From NCBI GenBank assembly GCA_039715165.1, contig JBDLHX010000045.1, forward strand, positions 1 to 18,065: a stretch of DNA of 18,065 nt, given 5' to 3'. Made by a program: the position numbers and the translations under genes. Under the pieces are notes generated by a model. The model made no database searches. It saw only the letters and a list, made by a program, of their open reading frames with translations, and was not told where the DNA came from. This document shows, piece by piece, positions 5,395 through 13,508 of this stretch. Each line of letters starts with the position of its first letter. Position 1 is the stretch's first letter. The stretch is from JAHEEL01 sp039715165 (GTDB lineage Bacteria; Actinomycetota; Acidimicrobiia; Spongiisociales; UBA5794).

Positions 5395-7716
5395 GTGACG
5401 ACACTTCGACCAAAACCGAACCTCTCCACGCTCGAGGAGATCGAGCAGCGAATCCTGTGGCTGGCCGTGCGGATGATCGACTACGCCAACCGCCGCGGCG
5501 AGACGGAGATCAAGGTCGGCGGGCACCAGGCTTCGTCGGCGTCGATGGCGTCGATCATGACGGCTCTCTGGTTCGGCCACATCAGCGGGGACGACAAGGT
5601 CGCGATCAAGCCGCACGCCTCACCGGTGTACCACGCCATCAAGTACCTCACCGGTGAACTCGACCGCTCCTACTTGACGAGGCTGCGGGAGTTCGGCGGC
5701 CTCCAGTCCTATCCGTCGCGAACGAAGGACCCCGACGTCGCCGACTTCTCGACCGGCTCGGTCGGTCTCGGCGCCGTCGCTCCCCTCTTCTCCGCCGCTG
5801 CCCGCCGGTACATCGATGCTCACATGGGCTCACGTCCGCCGGCGCGGTTCGTCGCCACCGTCGGCGATGCCGAACTCGACGAAGGCAACGTGTGGGAAGC
5901 GATCTCCGATCCTGCGCTGCAAGGGCTCGGGAACGTGATGCTGATTGTCGACCTGAACCGCCAGAGCCTCGACCGGGTCATCCCCGGCATCCAGGCACAG
6001 CGGCTCCAGCGCTTCTTCGAAGAGGCGGGATGGCACGTCGCTGAGGTCAAGTACGGACGGCGGCTGCAGGCTGCGTTCTCACGACCCGGCGGCGACGCAC
6101 TCCGGCGACACATCGACGACATGCCGAACGAGCACTATCAAAGCCTCTTCGCCGTTGAGGGCGCGGAGCTTCGCTCCCGGTTCCTCGAGAACGCCGACCC
6201 CGTGCTGCGGCGATTCGTCGCCAGTGTCCCAGACGGCCAGTTCGGCAACCTCATCCGCAACCTCGGAGGACACGACATCGGTGCCCTCATCGACGCGTAT
6301 CGAGAGGCCGATTCGGTGACGGATCGGCCGAGCGTGGTGTTCGCCTACACGGTGAAGGGACGCGGCCTCCCGCTCGCCGGTGATCCCATGAACCACTCGG
6401 CTCAGCTCTCGGCTTCACAGATCGACGATCTCCGCTCCTCGATGGGCCTCACCGTCGACTCCGAATGGGATCGGCTCGACCCGGGGAGCGAGGCCGGGCA
6501 ACTCGTCGCAGCGGTTGGGGCGAGCATCAACAATGAGCCGCCCCCGCCGAGGCCCGTGATCGACATTCCGGCGTCGAGCGGGGCCGCTCAGAAGGCGAAG
6601 ACGTCGACGCAGGAGGCGTTCGGCAGGGTCCTCGTGGAACTCGGCAAGAGCGAGGACGTCGCGAAGCGTCTCGTTACGGCCTCCCCGGACGTCGCAGTCT
6701 CCACGAATCTCGGCGGATGGATCAACGCCCATGGCGTGTTCTCCCCCACCTCGTCGACCGACTACTACGGGCCCGACCGGCTCCTCAAGTGGGCGCCGGG
6801 CCCCGACGGGCGCCACATCGAGCTCGGCATCTCGGAGATGAACCTCTTCCTCCTCCTCGGCCAGCTCGGTCTCGCCCACGAGCACCACGGCGAGATGTTG
6901 CTGCCGGTCGGGACCGTCTACGACCCGTTCGTGCTTCGCGGACTCGACGCCCTCATCTACTCCCTCTACAACGACAGCCGCTTCGTCGTGACGGGCACTC
7001 CGTCGGGCGTGACGCTCGCACCCGAGGGCGGGGCGCATCAATCCTCCATCACGCCATCGGTGGGTCTCGAGCTTCCGCGCATCATCGCCGTCGAGCCCGC
7101 ATACGCGCAAGCCGTGGACTGGCTGCTGACCGACGCCCTTCGCTCCCTGGCGGATCCCGATGGGCTGAGCCGCTACCTGCGTCTCTCAACGAGGCCGATC
7201 AACCAGGATCCGTTCAGCGAAGCTCTGGAGCGGATCGGCGAGGAGCATCTGAGGAAGGACGTCCTCGCGGGCGGGTACCGCCTGAGCGAATCGGGTGACG
7301 GCGTCCCCCTCATCCTCGCCGCGTCCGGTCCGGTCATGCCAGAGGTGCTGGCGGCAGCCGAGATCCTCTCAGACGAGGGCGTCGGAGCGACCGTTGTGGA
7401 CGTCACGAGCCAGGACCGCCTCTTCCGTCAATGGCACGGCGCGCTGCGCGAGAGCGCTCGCACAGCGACACGGTCCGAAGGCCCGGGCCACCTCGGGGCG
7501 CTCATCAGAGAGAGCGAACGCGAAGCGCCGATCGTGACCATCCACGATGCTTCCCCACACTCGCTGGCCTGGCTCGGCTCTGTGTTCGGTCAGCGCGTCG
7601 TCCCCATCGGCGTCGACCGCTTCGGCGAATCCGGCACGATCAACGATCTCTACGGAGCCATGGGATTCCTCCCCGACCAGATCGTGAACTCGGCGCTCGT
7701 CGCACTTCAGGCCTGA
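5395..7716 (+). CDS. Thiamine-diphosphate E1 enzyme, AceE/transketolase-like
   Basis: A 773-aa, apparently intact protein with the single-chain layout of AceE-type pyruvate dehydrogenase and transketolase. The ThDP (PP) domain has VGGHQASSAS (41-50), KPHASP (72-77), GGLQSYPSRTKDP (101-113) and the cofactor-binding GDAELDEG...NRQ (157-190), with GDA replacing the usual GDG. The Pyr domain has HIELGISEMN (474-483), where Glu481 fits the residue that activates the thiamine ring, and GVTLAPEGGAHQSS. A C-terminal domain contains DRFGESG near 741-747. AceE itself is about 890 aa, so this is a shorter relative. Its true 2-oxoacid or ketose substrate is not certain. No E2 or E3 gene is next to it. 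GTG 5395 has no good ribosome binding site; TATCGT at 5353-5358 is a possible -10. It is head-to-head with the menC-like gene. Confidence 0.88.
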   Translation: MTTLRPKPNLSTLEEIEQRILWLAVRMIDYANRRGETEIKVGGHQASSASMASIMTALWFGHISGDDKVAIKPHASPVYHAIKYLTGELDRSYLTRLREFGGLQSYPSRTKDPDVADFSTGSVGLGAVAPLFSAAARRYIDAHMGSRPPARFVATVGDAELDEGNVWEAISDPALQGLGNVMLIVDLNRQSLDRVIPGIQAQRLQRFFEEAGWHVAEVKYGRRLQAAFSRPGGDALRRHIDDMPNEHYQSLFAVEGAELRSRFLENADPVLRRFVASVPDGQFGNLIRNLGGHDIGALIDAYREADSVTDRPSVVFAYTVKGRGLPLAGDPMNHSAQLSASQIDDLRSSMGLTVDSEWDRLDPGSEAGQLVAAVGASINNEPPPPRPVIDIPASSGAAQKAKTSTQEAFGRVLVELGKSEDVAKRLVTASPDVAVSTNLGGWINAHGVFSPTSSTDYYGPDRLLKWAPGPDGRHIELGISEMNLFLLLGQLGLAHEHHGEMLLPVGTVYDPFVLRGLDALIYSLYNDSRFVVTGTPSGVTLAPEGGAHQSSITPSVGLELPRIIAVEPAYAQAVDWLLTDALRSLADPDGLSRYLRLSTRPINQDPFSEALERIGEEHLRKDVLAGGYRLSESGDGVPLILAASGPVMPEVLAAAEILSDEGVGATVVDVTSQDRLFRQWHGALRESARTATRSEGPGHLGALIRESEREAPIVTIHDASPHSLAWLGSVFGQRVVPIGVDRFGESGTINDLYGAMGFLPDQIVNSALVALQA

Positions 7717-7755
7717 GCACCGCCCCCCAGGATTCTCGTCTCTCTTCCGCACCCA

Positions 7756-7779
7756 TTACCACTATCGTCATAGTGCTAA
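7756..7779. promoter_or_regulatory. 24-bp palindromic candidate operator upstream of the iron permease
   Basis: The left arm TTACCACTAT and the right arm ATAGTGCTAA are reverse complements at 9 of 10 positions and are separated by CGTC. The centre includes TATCGT (7763-7768), a possible -10 element 40 nt before the permease start, so a bound repressor would block transcription. There is no T-run, so it is not a typical terminator for the E1 gene. A metal-responsive repressor is a reasonable guess given the gene downstream, but the sequence does not match the DtxR/IdeR or Fur consensus as I know them. Confidence 0.55.
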
Positions 7780-7808
7780 TCAGGTGAGAGGCGAGAGGGG
7801 CCATCTGC

Positions 7809-8648
7809 ATGTCCGCATTTCTCGTGATGCTGCGCGAAGGCGTCGAGGCGGCCATCATCGTCGCGATCCTCGTCGGCTATCTCGATCGCCTCGGGCGCCG
7901 CTCCGACACCCGCTGGGTTTGGGGAGGCACGATCGCTGCGGTCCTCGTCTCCCTCGCTCTCGGCATCGTGCTCTGGAACACGGTCGGCAGCCTCGAAGGT
8001 ACAGCCGAGGACGTGTCGGAGGGTGTGGTTGCAGCCGTGGCCGCCGGGCTCCTCACGTGGATGGTCTTCTGGCTCGGGCGTCAGGCCCGCTCTCTCAAGG
8101 CGCACCTCCACGGCCGGGTCGACACGGCGCTGGAAGCCGGCGGCGCGACAGCGCTCGCATTGATCGCATTCGTCGCGGTGCTGCGAGAGGGAGTCGAGTC
8201 GGCGCTCTTCATCATCTCGACAACCGTCGGCGCCGGCGCATCTGCCCCGCAACTCCTCGGCGGACTCCTCGGACTGACCGCGGCCGTCGTCATCGGCGTC
8301 CTCTTCTACGCGGGAAGCAGCGCCATCGACCTACGGGTGTTCTTCCGGGTCACCGGCGTGCTCATCATCCTCTTCGCCGCAGGCCTCGTCTCCAAGGCCG
8401 TTCATGAGTTCCAGGAAGTCGGCCTTCTCCCCACCGTGAACGAGCACGTCTGGGATCTCGGAGTCCTCGACCCGTCGACGAATCTCGTCGCGAAGTTTCT
8501 TGGGAGCCTCTTCGGGTGGACGCCCCATCCGTCGCTGCTCATGGCCCTCGCGTACACCGCGTACCTCATCCCGGTGCTTGTCGCATTCCTTCGTATGACC
8601 GCCACCAAGACTCCACGATCAGAGCCTGTTCGCGTCAACGTCGAGTAG
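7809..8648 (+). CDS. FTR1/EfeU-family iron permease
   Basis: A 279-aa integral membrane protein with about seven hydrophobic spans. The two family-defining REXXE iron-binding motifs are both present as REGVE, at 9-13 in the first span and 126-130 in the fourth. The internal symmetry is clear (MLREGVEAAI versus VLREGVESAL). Family members move iron across the cytoplasmic membrane. Bacterial EfeU usually works with EfeO and EfeB, or as a fused protein with a periplasmic domain. Here there is neither a fusion nor a partner gene: the next genes are convergent. ATG 7809 has GAGAGGGG ending 8 nt upstream. A 24-bp palindrome lies 30 bp before the start. Family assignment is firm; Fe(II) versus Fe(III) is not decided. 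Confidence 0.93.
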   Translation: MSAFLVMLREGVEAAIIVAILVGYLDRLGRRSDTRWVWGGTIAAVLVSLALGIVLWNTVGSLEGTAEDVSEGVVAAVAAGLLTWMVFWLGRQARSLKAHLHGRVDTALEAGGATALALIAFVAVLREGVESALFIISTTVGAGASAPQLLGGLLGLTAAVVIGVLFYAGSSAIDLRVFFRVTGVLIILFAAGLVSKAVHEFQEVGLLPTVNEHVWDLGVLDPSTNLVAKFLGSLFGWTPHPSLLMALAYTAYLIPVLVAFLRMTATKTPRSEPVRVNVE

Positions 8649-8655
8649 CCCGACG

Positions 8656-9726
8656 TCAGACGGTCATTGCGAGTTGCCTCTCAGACCGGCGTGCAACCCA
8701 CGCCACGAACGGAACGAGGGCAGCGCAGATGGCGAGTGCGATCAGGACCTCCGGGACGACATCGCTGAAGGTATGCCCAAAGATGGCAATGTCGTAGATC
8801 GGCTGGAGGAAGTAGTAGGTCGGGACCAGTTGAGGGATCCACTGAGGGAGCCCAGGGAACAGCGTGAAGATGACCGGCAGGAAGATGATGATGCCGCCGC
8901 CCTTGATCGCCGTGTACATGGTCGTGATGTCCTTCGCCCACAGGCCCAGGGCGAGGCCCATGAGCGTGAGCATCGCCGAGCCCACGAGCAGAACGACGAT
9001 CATCGTTCCCGGCTGGCCCGCCAGGGCGTCGTTGAGCACCAGCGTCACGAAGCCGAGGATCACCGCCAGCACGACCGCAAATGCCCCCTTCCCGACCAGA
9101 ACTTCCGACATTCGCGTCGGCGTTACCAGCACGGCATCGAGCGTGCGCTTCTCGCGTTCGTCGACCAGCGACGCGGCGGGCAGGAACATTGCGGCGATCA
9201 TCACGGCATAGATGACCATCATCGGCAGGAATCGGTCGCTGATCGGCACATAGTCCTCATCCCCCACCGGAGTCACGACCACGGTGATCGGCGGGTCCGA
9301 CCCTTCGAGACCTCTCACGAGGTCGAGCGTGGTCATCGCGAGGATGATCCGAGTTGAGGCGAGGCTCTCTCCGGACACGTAGAACTCGAATTCGGGTTGC
9401 TCACCGCCGGCAACCGCCGCGTCAAAGCCGTGGGGCAGCATCAGCCCGGCATCGAGGTCGTGCGCTTCGACATCCCTCATGAGCGTGTTCTCGTCCGGCA
9501 CCACGGTCGTGTCGACCCCCTCGAGTTCGAGAGCGGCAACCGTCACCGCCGAGTCGCCTTCGTCGACGATCCCAAGGCGCGGCCTGGCGTCGAAGAGTGA
9601 GCCGAACACCGACGAAACGAGGAAGGTGATGATGAGCGGCATCGCTATGGCGAAGAACACCAGGGGAGACCGCGGTGAGAGCCTCAACTCCCTGGCCAGC
9701 ACGTGCCACGAGCGTCGCAGGTTCAC
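8656..9726 (-). CDS. ABC-2 type exporter permease, second subunit
   Basis: A 356-aa membrane protein. One N-terminal span lies at about 22-44. A large extracytoplasmic domain (about 45-165) follows, then a cluster of five spans in the C-terminal half. The loop VDEREKRTLDAVLVTPTRMSEVLVGKG at about 188-214 is the ABC-2 coupling motif (E+E+.T...L.TP......GK). It pairs with the permease encoded just upstream and the ATPase before that. GTG 9726 overlaps the TGA of the upstream permease by 4 bp (GTGA), which fixes the start and implies translational coupling. The open frame extends upstream to 9894, but only inside the neighbouring gene. It converges on the iron permease with 7 bp between stops. 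The exported substrate is unknown. Confidence 0.88.
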   Translation of the reverse strand: MNLRRSWHVLARELRLSPRSPLVFFAIAMPLIITFLVSSVFGSLFDARPRLGIVDEGDSAVTVAALELEGVDTTVVPDENTLMRDVEAHDLDAGLMLPHGFDAAVAGGEQPEFEFYVSGESLASTRIILAMTTLDLVRGLEGSDPPITVVVTPVGDEDYVPISDRFLPMMVIYAVMIAAMFLPAASLVDEREKRTLDAVLVTPTRMSEVLVGKGAFAVVLAVILGFVTLVLNDALAGQPGTMIVVLLVGSAMLTLMGLALGLWAKDITTMYTAIKGGGIIIFLPVIFTLFPGLPQWIPQLVPTYYFLQPIYDIAIFGHTFSDVVPEVLIALAICAALVPFVAWVARRSERQLAMTV

Positions 9727-10805
9727 AGTGTCGCCACCCTTCGTCTCAGAATGAGCGCACCCGTAGCGAATGCCGCCAAGCCCCACGCAGCCAGGAGCAG
9801 GAGAACCGGCGCGATCTGGCTCCAACCGTCGCCATCGACCGTGACCCGGATGATCGCTTCGACGAGTCCGTACGTCGGGATGACCTTCACCCACCCCGGC
9901 GCCGAGCCCGGGAAGAGCGCCCCGAACGCCGGGATCATCAGCGGGATCATGAAGAGCATCGACACGAGCAGCGTCCCCATGAAGTCGCGGCCATACGACC
10001 CGGCGATCATGCCGAACCCGGTGACGACCACGGCTCCGAGAAGCAGAATCACAAGCACCGCCGGAGCGTTCACGGCGAACGCGCCGATCAGAAGACCGAG
10101 CAGCGCCACCTCCGAGAACGCCAAACCGACGCCGAAGATCCCCTTGGCCGCGAGGAAGTCCACGATCCGGACGGGCGTGGCGAGCACCGCCACGGCCGTC
10201 CGCTGCTGGACCTCGATCGCGACGAGCGACGACAGAGCGAACGTCTCGACCATCAGGACCATGATGAGGATCAGAGGCCGCATCTGCTGCTGTAGCGAGA
10301 TCTGGTTCCCAGTCCGGTCGGTCCCAAGGACGATGGCTTCGGTAATCGGATCGACCGGGGGCGCTTCCCCGGCAATCCCGAAGGCGATCTCGCTCACCGC
10401 GCTCTCCATCAGGAGCTGAATCTCGGATGGGAGCCCTGCCGGAATCAAGAGACGAACCGTAGGTGCTTCCCCGGCGGCTACCGACTCGAGGAAGTCGGGC
10501 GGGAACGCGATGCCGGCGACGATGCCGTCCCGGCCCTCCTCCACCGCGGCCTGAAGCTCCTCCTCCGATGCGTAGATCTCGATGGCAAAGCCCGCCGAGC
10601 CGCCCTCGGTGACTCCGCCGACGTCCGTGGAGAGGATCGAGTTCGACACACCGAGCTTCACCGTCTCATCGACACTGTTCGGCAGGAACCAGAACACGGC
10701 CACATAAGCGACGAGCACGAGCAGCGTGATGAACACGAAGAACCGGTTCCGGGAGAACTCCCGGAGGTCCTTGAGGACGATCGCACCGATGCGCGATACG
10801 GTCAT
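9723..10805 (-). CDS. ABC-2 type exporter permease, first subunit
   Basis: A 360-aa membrane protein of the ABC-2 family. One span lies at about 22-41 (FFVFITLLVLVAYVAVFWFL). An extracytoplasmic domain with EEELQAAVEEGRDGIVAGIAFP follows, then five or six C-terminal spans. The cytoplasmic segment EVQQRTAVAVLATPVRIVDFLAAKG carries the usual TP...FL..KG coupling motif. It begins MTVSRIGAIVLKDLREFSRNR; the basic KDLRE stretch before span 1 is typical of these permeases. Its ATG overlaps the ATPase stop by 4 bp (ATGA), and its own stop overlaps the next permease start by 4 bp. ATPase plus two different ABC-2 permeases resembles NatAB-like or drug/lipid exporters, but the substrate cannot be told. 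Confidence 0.88.
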   Translation of the reverse strand: MTVSRIGAIVLKDLREFSRNRFFVFITLLVLVAYVAVFWFLPNSVDETVKLGVSNSILSTDVGGVTEGGSAGFAIEIYASEEELQAAVEEGRDGIVAGIAFPPDFLESVAAGEAPTVRLLIPAGLPSEIQLLMESAVSEIAFGIAGEAPPVDPITEAIVLGTDRTGNQISLQQQMRPLILIMVLMVETFALSSLVAIEVQQRTAVAVLATPVRIVDFLAAKGIFGVGLAFSEVALLGLLIGAFAVNAPAVLVILLLGAVVVTGFGMIAGSYGRDFMGTLLVSMLFMIPLMIPAFGALFPGSAPGWVKVIPTYGLVEAIIRVTVDGDGWSQIAPVLLLLAAWGLAAFATGALILRRRVATL

Positions 10806-11686
10806 CCCCCAAGCCCCCGTCCGGCGAACTCGACGAAGATGTCTTCGAGCGTCGCCTCCTCGGTGTGGATCGTCATCAGGCCTTCGACTGAGACGGCGTC
10901 GCGGATGCGGTCTTCGGTTCCGGCTTCGTCGAGGGCGATCACCCGCTCATCGACCCCATCTCCCCGCCGTGTGCGGATCCGCACCGACCGTTGCCCATAT
11001 TCGAGCTTCAGGTTGTCCGGAGTGTCGATGGTGAGGATCGTGCCCTGGTTGATGAACGCGACCCGGTCGCTGAGTGTGTCGGCCTCGTGCATGTCGTGGG
11101 TCGTCAGGAGCACGGCTGCGCCGCGCTCGGCCTCCTGTCGGATGAGGTCCCTGATCGCGATTGCGGAGACCGGGTCGAGGCCGTCGGTCGGCTCGTCGAG
11201 GAGGAGCACGTCGGGCGTGTTGATGAGCGCCCTGGCCATCATGAGGCGCTGGCGCATGCCTTTCGAATACTCGGAGACCCGGTCGTCGAGTCTGGTCGAG
11301 AGGCCGACCCGCTCGAGCAACGATTCCGGCTCGAATCCGTTGATGTCGAACAGCTTCGCAAAGAAGACGAGATTCTCACGGCCGGTCATCGACAGGTAGA
11401 GGTTCTTCTCCTCGAAGCAGACGCCGAGCCGGGCCTGTATCTCCTCACGTCGCCCCGCCATCTCCATGCCGAGGATCTCGACGCTCCCCTCCGCCGGACG
11501 GAGTTGCCCGGTGAGCATCTTGATCGTTGTCGACTTCCCGGCGCCGTTTGGGCCGAGGAAGCCGAGTATCTCACCGGGCGCGACGGAGAACGAGACGTCG
11601 TCGACGGCTACGACGTCGCCGTACGAGAACCGGATCCCATCAACGTCGATTGCCTTGGCGGTTGGGGTTACAGATGTAGTGCTCAC
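10802..11686 (-). CDS. ABC-2 exporter ATP-binding protein
   Basis: A 294-aa nucleotide-binding subunit that powers the two permeases encoded after it. It has Walker A GPNGAGKST (45-53), signature YSKGMRQR (140-147), Walker B LLLDEPTDGLD (161-171) and the H-loop LLTTHD with His197. The Q-loop region reads GVCFEEKNLY, with Glu where Gln is common; I have seen this in other exporters of the type. A short C-terminal regulatory region ends in the typical EATLEDIFVEFAGRG. The open frame goes back to 11752, but family homology begins after GTG 11686, which I take as the start. A weak GGA lies 3 nt upstream, so the start is uncertain. It leads a three-gene operon and is divergent from the LURP-one gene. 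Confidence 0.9.
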   Translation of the reverse strand: MSTTSVTPTAKAIDVDGIRFSYGDVVAVDDVSFSVAPGEILGFLGPNGAGKSTTIKMLTGQLRPAEGSVEILGMEMAGRREEIQARLGVCFEEKNLYLSMTGRENLVFFAKLFDINGFEPESLLERVGLSTRLDDRVSEYSKGMRQRLMMARALINTPDVLLLDEPTDGLDPVSAIAIRDLIRQEAERGAAVLLTTHDMHEADTLSDRVAFINQGTILTIDTPDNLKLEYGQRSVRIRTRRGDGVDERVIALDEAGTEDRIRDAVSVEGLMTIHTEEATLEDIFVEFAGRGLGG

Positions 11687-11775
11687 GCTTCCATCATCGT
11701 CCCCGGGACAGAGGCCGTCCAGGTCCGTTCGACTCAGCCGCTCTTCCAACACCGGAGCGGCCTTCGTCCGGCTCC

Positions 11776-11781
11776 TATGCT
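11776..11781 (+). promoter_or_regulatory. Candidate -10 element (TATGCT) for the LURP-one gene
   Basis: TATGCT lies 28 nt before the ATG at 11810, with a purine-rich ribosome binding site in the leader. The spacing matches the other leadered genes here. No clear -35 is visible, and no promoter for the divergent ABC-2 operon could be picked out in the same gap. Confidence 0.3.
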
Positions 11782-11809
11782 CCCCAGACGAGGAAGAGGG
11801 AGAGACGAT

Positions 11810-12376
11810 ATGCCGCTAGGAAGCAACCGCCGTCAGAAGCGCAGGGAAGAGCGTCAGGACGAACGCCAGACGTTCGGACGCGGTGGCGACGCTGTCCGCT
11901 ATCAGATGCGCCAGAAGATGGTCTCCATCGGCGACGACTTCTGGATCGAGAACAGCAACGGAGAGCGCGTTTTCAAGGTCGACGGCAAGGCCCTGCGAGT
12001 CCGCAAGACGCTCAAGTTCGAGGATGCGAACGGAGACGAACTGGCGAAGATCCAGGAACGCATCGCTCGGATCCGTGACACCATGAAGGTCGAGGGCCCC
12101 GACGGCTCGACGCTCGCCACGATCAAGAAGGCGATGATCACCCCCCTGCGCGAGCGCTACACGATCTCAACACCGGACGGCGAGCTCAAGATTCAAGGGA
12201 ACATCGTGGACCACGAATACGAGATCGAGGCGGACGGTCACAAAGTGGCCGAGGTGTCGAAGAAGTGGTTCCGGGTTCGGGACACCTACGGCGTCGAGAT
12301 CACCCAAGGGCAGAACGACATCGTGATCCTCGCCGCGACCGTGGCCGTCGACATGATCTCCCACCCAACCCGATAG
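11810..12376 (+). CDS. LURP-one-related family protein
   Basis: A 188-aa soluble protein of the LURP-one-related (tubby-like beta-barrel) family. A highly basic N-terminal stretch (RRQKRREERQDERQ) comes first. The family core follows: YQMRQKMVSIGDDFWIEN, VFKVDGKALRVRKTL, KIQERIARIRDTM and KKWFRVRDTYGVEI, in alternating short strands suited to a 12-stranded barrel around a hydrophobic helix near the C-terminus (IVILAATVAVDMI). The role of bacterial members is not settled; the fold is shared with tubby and scramblase proteins, so membrane or phospholipid binding is a fair guess. ATG 11810 has GGGAG 6 nt upstream, which excludes the longer open frame from 10991. It is divergent from the ABC-2 operon and convergent with the orphan ATPase gene. 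Confidence 0.9.
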   Translation: MPLGSNRRQKRREERQDERQTFGRGGDAVRYQMRQKMVSIGDDFWIENSNGERVFKVDGKALRVRKTLKFEDANGDELAKIQERIARIRDTMKVEGPDGSTLATIKKAMITPLRERYTISTPDGELKIQGNIVDHEYEIEADGHKVAEVSKKWFRVRDTYGVEITQGQNDIVILAATVAVDMISHPTR

Positions 12377-12418
12377 GGCCGCTCTTCGAACTCTGCCCCC
12401 TCCGCTGTGCTCATCAAC

Positions 12419-13468
12419 TCACTGTGGCGAGATGTGTGCGATGGCTCGTCCGGAGCGATCGAACACGTGGAACCGGCGGGTCCAGATCTCGATGCTCTCC
12501 CCCACGCTCGGCCCGTCTGCGCCGACCCGCATCGTGACCTCCTCACCATCGAGGTCGATGTGCGCGAATGCGTGGTCGCCGTGGTTCTCGACGAACGTAA
12601 CGACACCTTGGAGTCCCGCTGTTGGGATCCTCTCCCAATGGTGGGGACGCACGCCGACCGTGACCGGCCCCCGAGTGGCTTGAGGCCCGATCGGCAGCGC
12701 TTCCGTCTTGAGGCGAACCTCATGCTCCCGTAGCTCCCCTCGAATGAGGGACATTGGCGGGGATCCGACGAACCCGGCCACGAATGTGTCGACCGGCCTT
12801 CGATAGACCTCGTCGGGAGGTCCGACCTGGCGGAGACGGCCGTCGTGGATCACGGCGATCCGGTCGGCGAGCGCCATCGCTTCTTCCTGATCGTTCGTGG
12901 CGTAGAGGGTGGTGACCCCGTATCCACGCTGGAGGAGAACGATCTCCTCTCGCATCATCCTGCGATTCGCTTCATCCATGCTGGCAAGCGGTTCGTCGAG
13001 GAGGAAGACCGATGGGCGACGAACGAGGGCCCGGGCGGCTTGCACGAGCTGCTGATGCCCCGCAGAGAGCTCCTTCGGGAACCGCTCGAGGAAACGATCG
13101 ATCGCGAGCGTGCGCGTCTCGGCCAGCACCCGCTGGTCGATTTCGTCGCGGCCGACACGATGGACCTCGAGAGGAAATGCGACGTTCTTCCGGACGGACT
13201 TGTACGGGATGAGCGCGTTGTCCTGGAAGACCATCGCGATGTCCCGGCGAGCCGGGGAGAGATCCGTGACGTCGATGTCATCAAACCGCACTTCACCGCT
13301 CGCCACGGCGTCGAGACCGCCCACGGCGCGCAGGAGCGTCGACTTGCCGCTCCCGGACGGACCGATGACGACCAACAGCTCTTGGTCCTCGACCCGGAGC
13401 GTGATGTTGTCGAGGACGGTCACTTCGGAGAAGGCCACCGTCACACCGTCGAGCTGGATGCTCGTCAT
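12419..13468 (-). CDS. MalK/UgpC-type ABC ATPase, orphan, with altered signature and H-loop
   Basis: A 349-aa sugar-importer-type ATPase. The NBD covers about 1-235 and a TOBE-like C-terminal domain follows (VTVGVRPHHWE, then VENHGDHAFAHIDLDGEEVTMR). Walker A is GPSGSGKST (36-44), Q-loop Gln82, Walker B VFLLDEP with Asp158 and Glu159. Two motifs deviate: the signature is LSAGHQQ (134-140) instead of LSGGQ, and the H-loop is YATNDQEEA with Asn182 where His is normal. The retained catalytic Glu suggests the protein may still hydrolyse ATP, perhaps slowly. No permease or binding protein is adjacent, so it may serve several importers or act as a regulator. ATG 13468 lacks a ribosome binding site, but TACGCT lies 6 nt upstream (leaderless). 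It is divergent from tetR, sharing a 76-bp region. Confidence 0.85.
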   Translation of the reverse strand: MTSIQLDGVTVAFSEVTVLDNITLRVEDQELLVVIGPSGSGKSTLLRAVGGLDAVASGEVRFDDIDVTDLSPARRDIAMVFQDNALIPYKSVRKNVAFPLEVHRVGRDEIDQRVLAETRTLAIDRFLERFPKELSAGHQQLVQAARALVRRPSVFLLDEPLASMDEANRRMMREEIVLLQRGYGVTTLYATNDQEEAMALADRIAVIHDGRLRQVGPPDEVYRRPVDTFVAGFVGSPPMSLIRGELREHEVRLKTEALPIGPQATRGPVTVGVRPHHWERIPTAGLQGVVTFVENHGDHAFAHIDLDGEEVTMRVGADGPSVGESIEIWTRRFHVFDRSGRAIAHISPQ

Positions 13469-13474
13469 GCGTCA

Positions 13475-13480
13475 AGCGTA
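13475..13480 (-). promoter_or_regulatory. Candidate -10 element (TACGCT) of a leaderless promoter for the orphan ATPase
   Basis: On the minus strand TACGCT is followed by TGACGC and the ATG at 13468. The hexamer is identical to that of the menC-like gene. The tetR operator palindrome lies about 28 bp further upstream, near this promoter's -35 side, so shared control is possible. Confidence 0.45.
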
Positions 13481-13508
13481 CCGCCGCATCCGGGCGGCGT
13501 GCGACCGA

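Noticed and set aside
7717..7808. Terminator for the E1 gene at the palindrome 7756-7779
   Set aside because: The stem is AT-rich, no T-run follows on either strand, and it lies nearer the iron permease start. An operator fits better.
10991..11809. Long upstream extension of the LURP-one gene
   Set aside because: It is antisense to the ABC-2 ATPase gene. The LURP-one protein has its own ribosome binding site and start at 11810.
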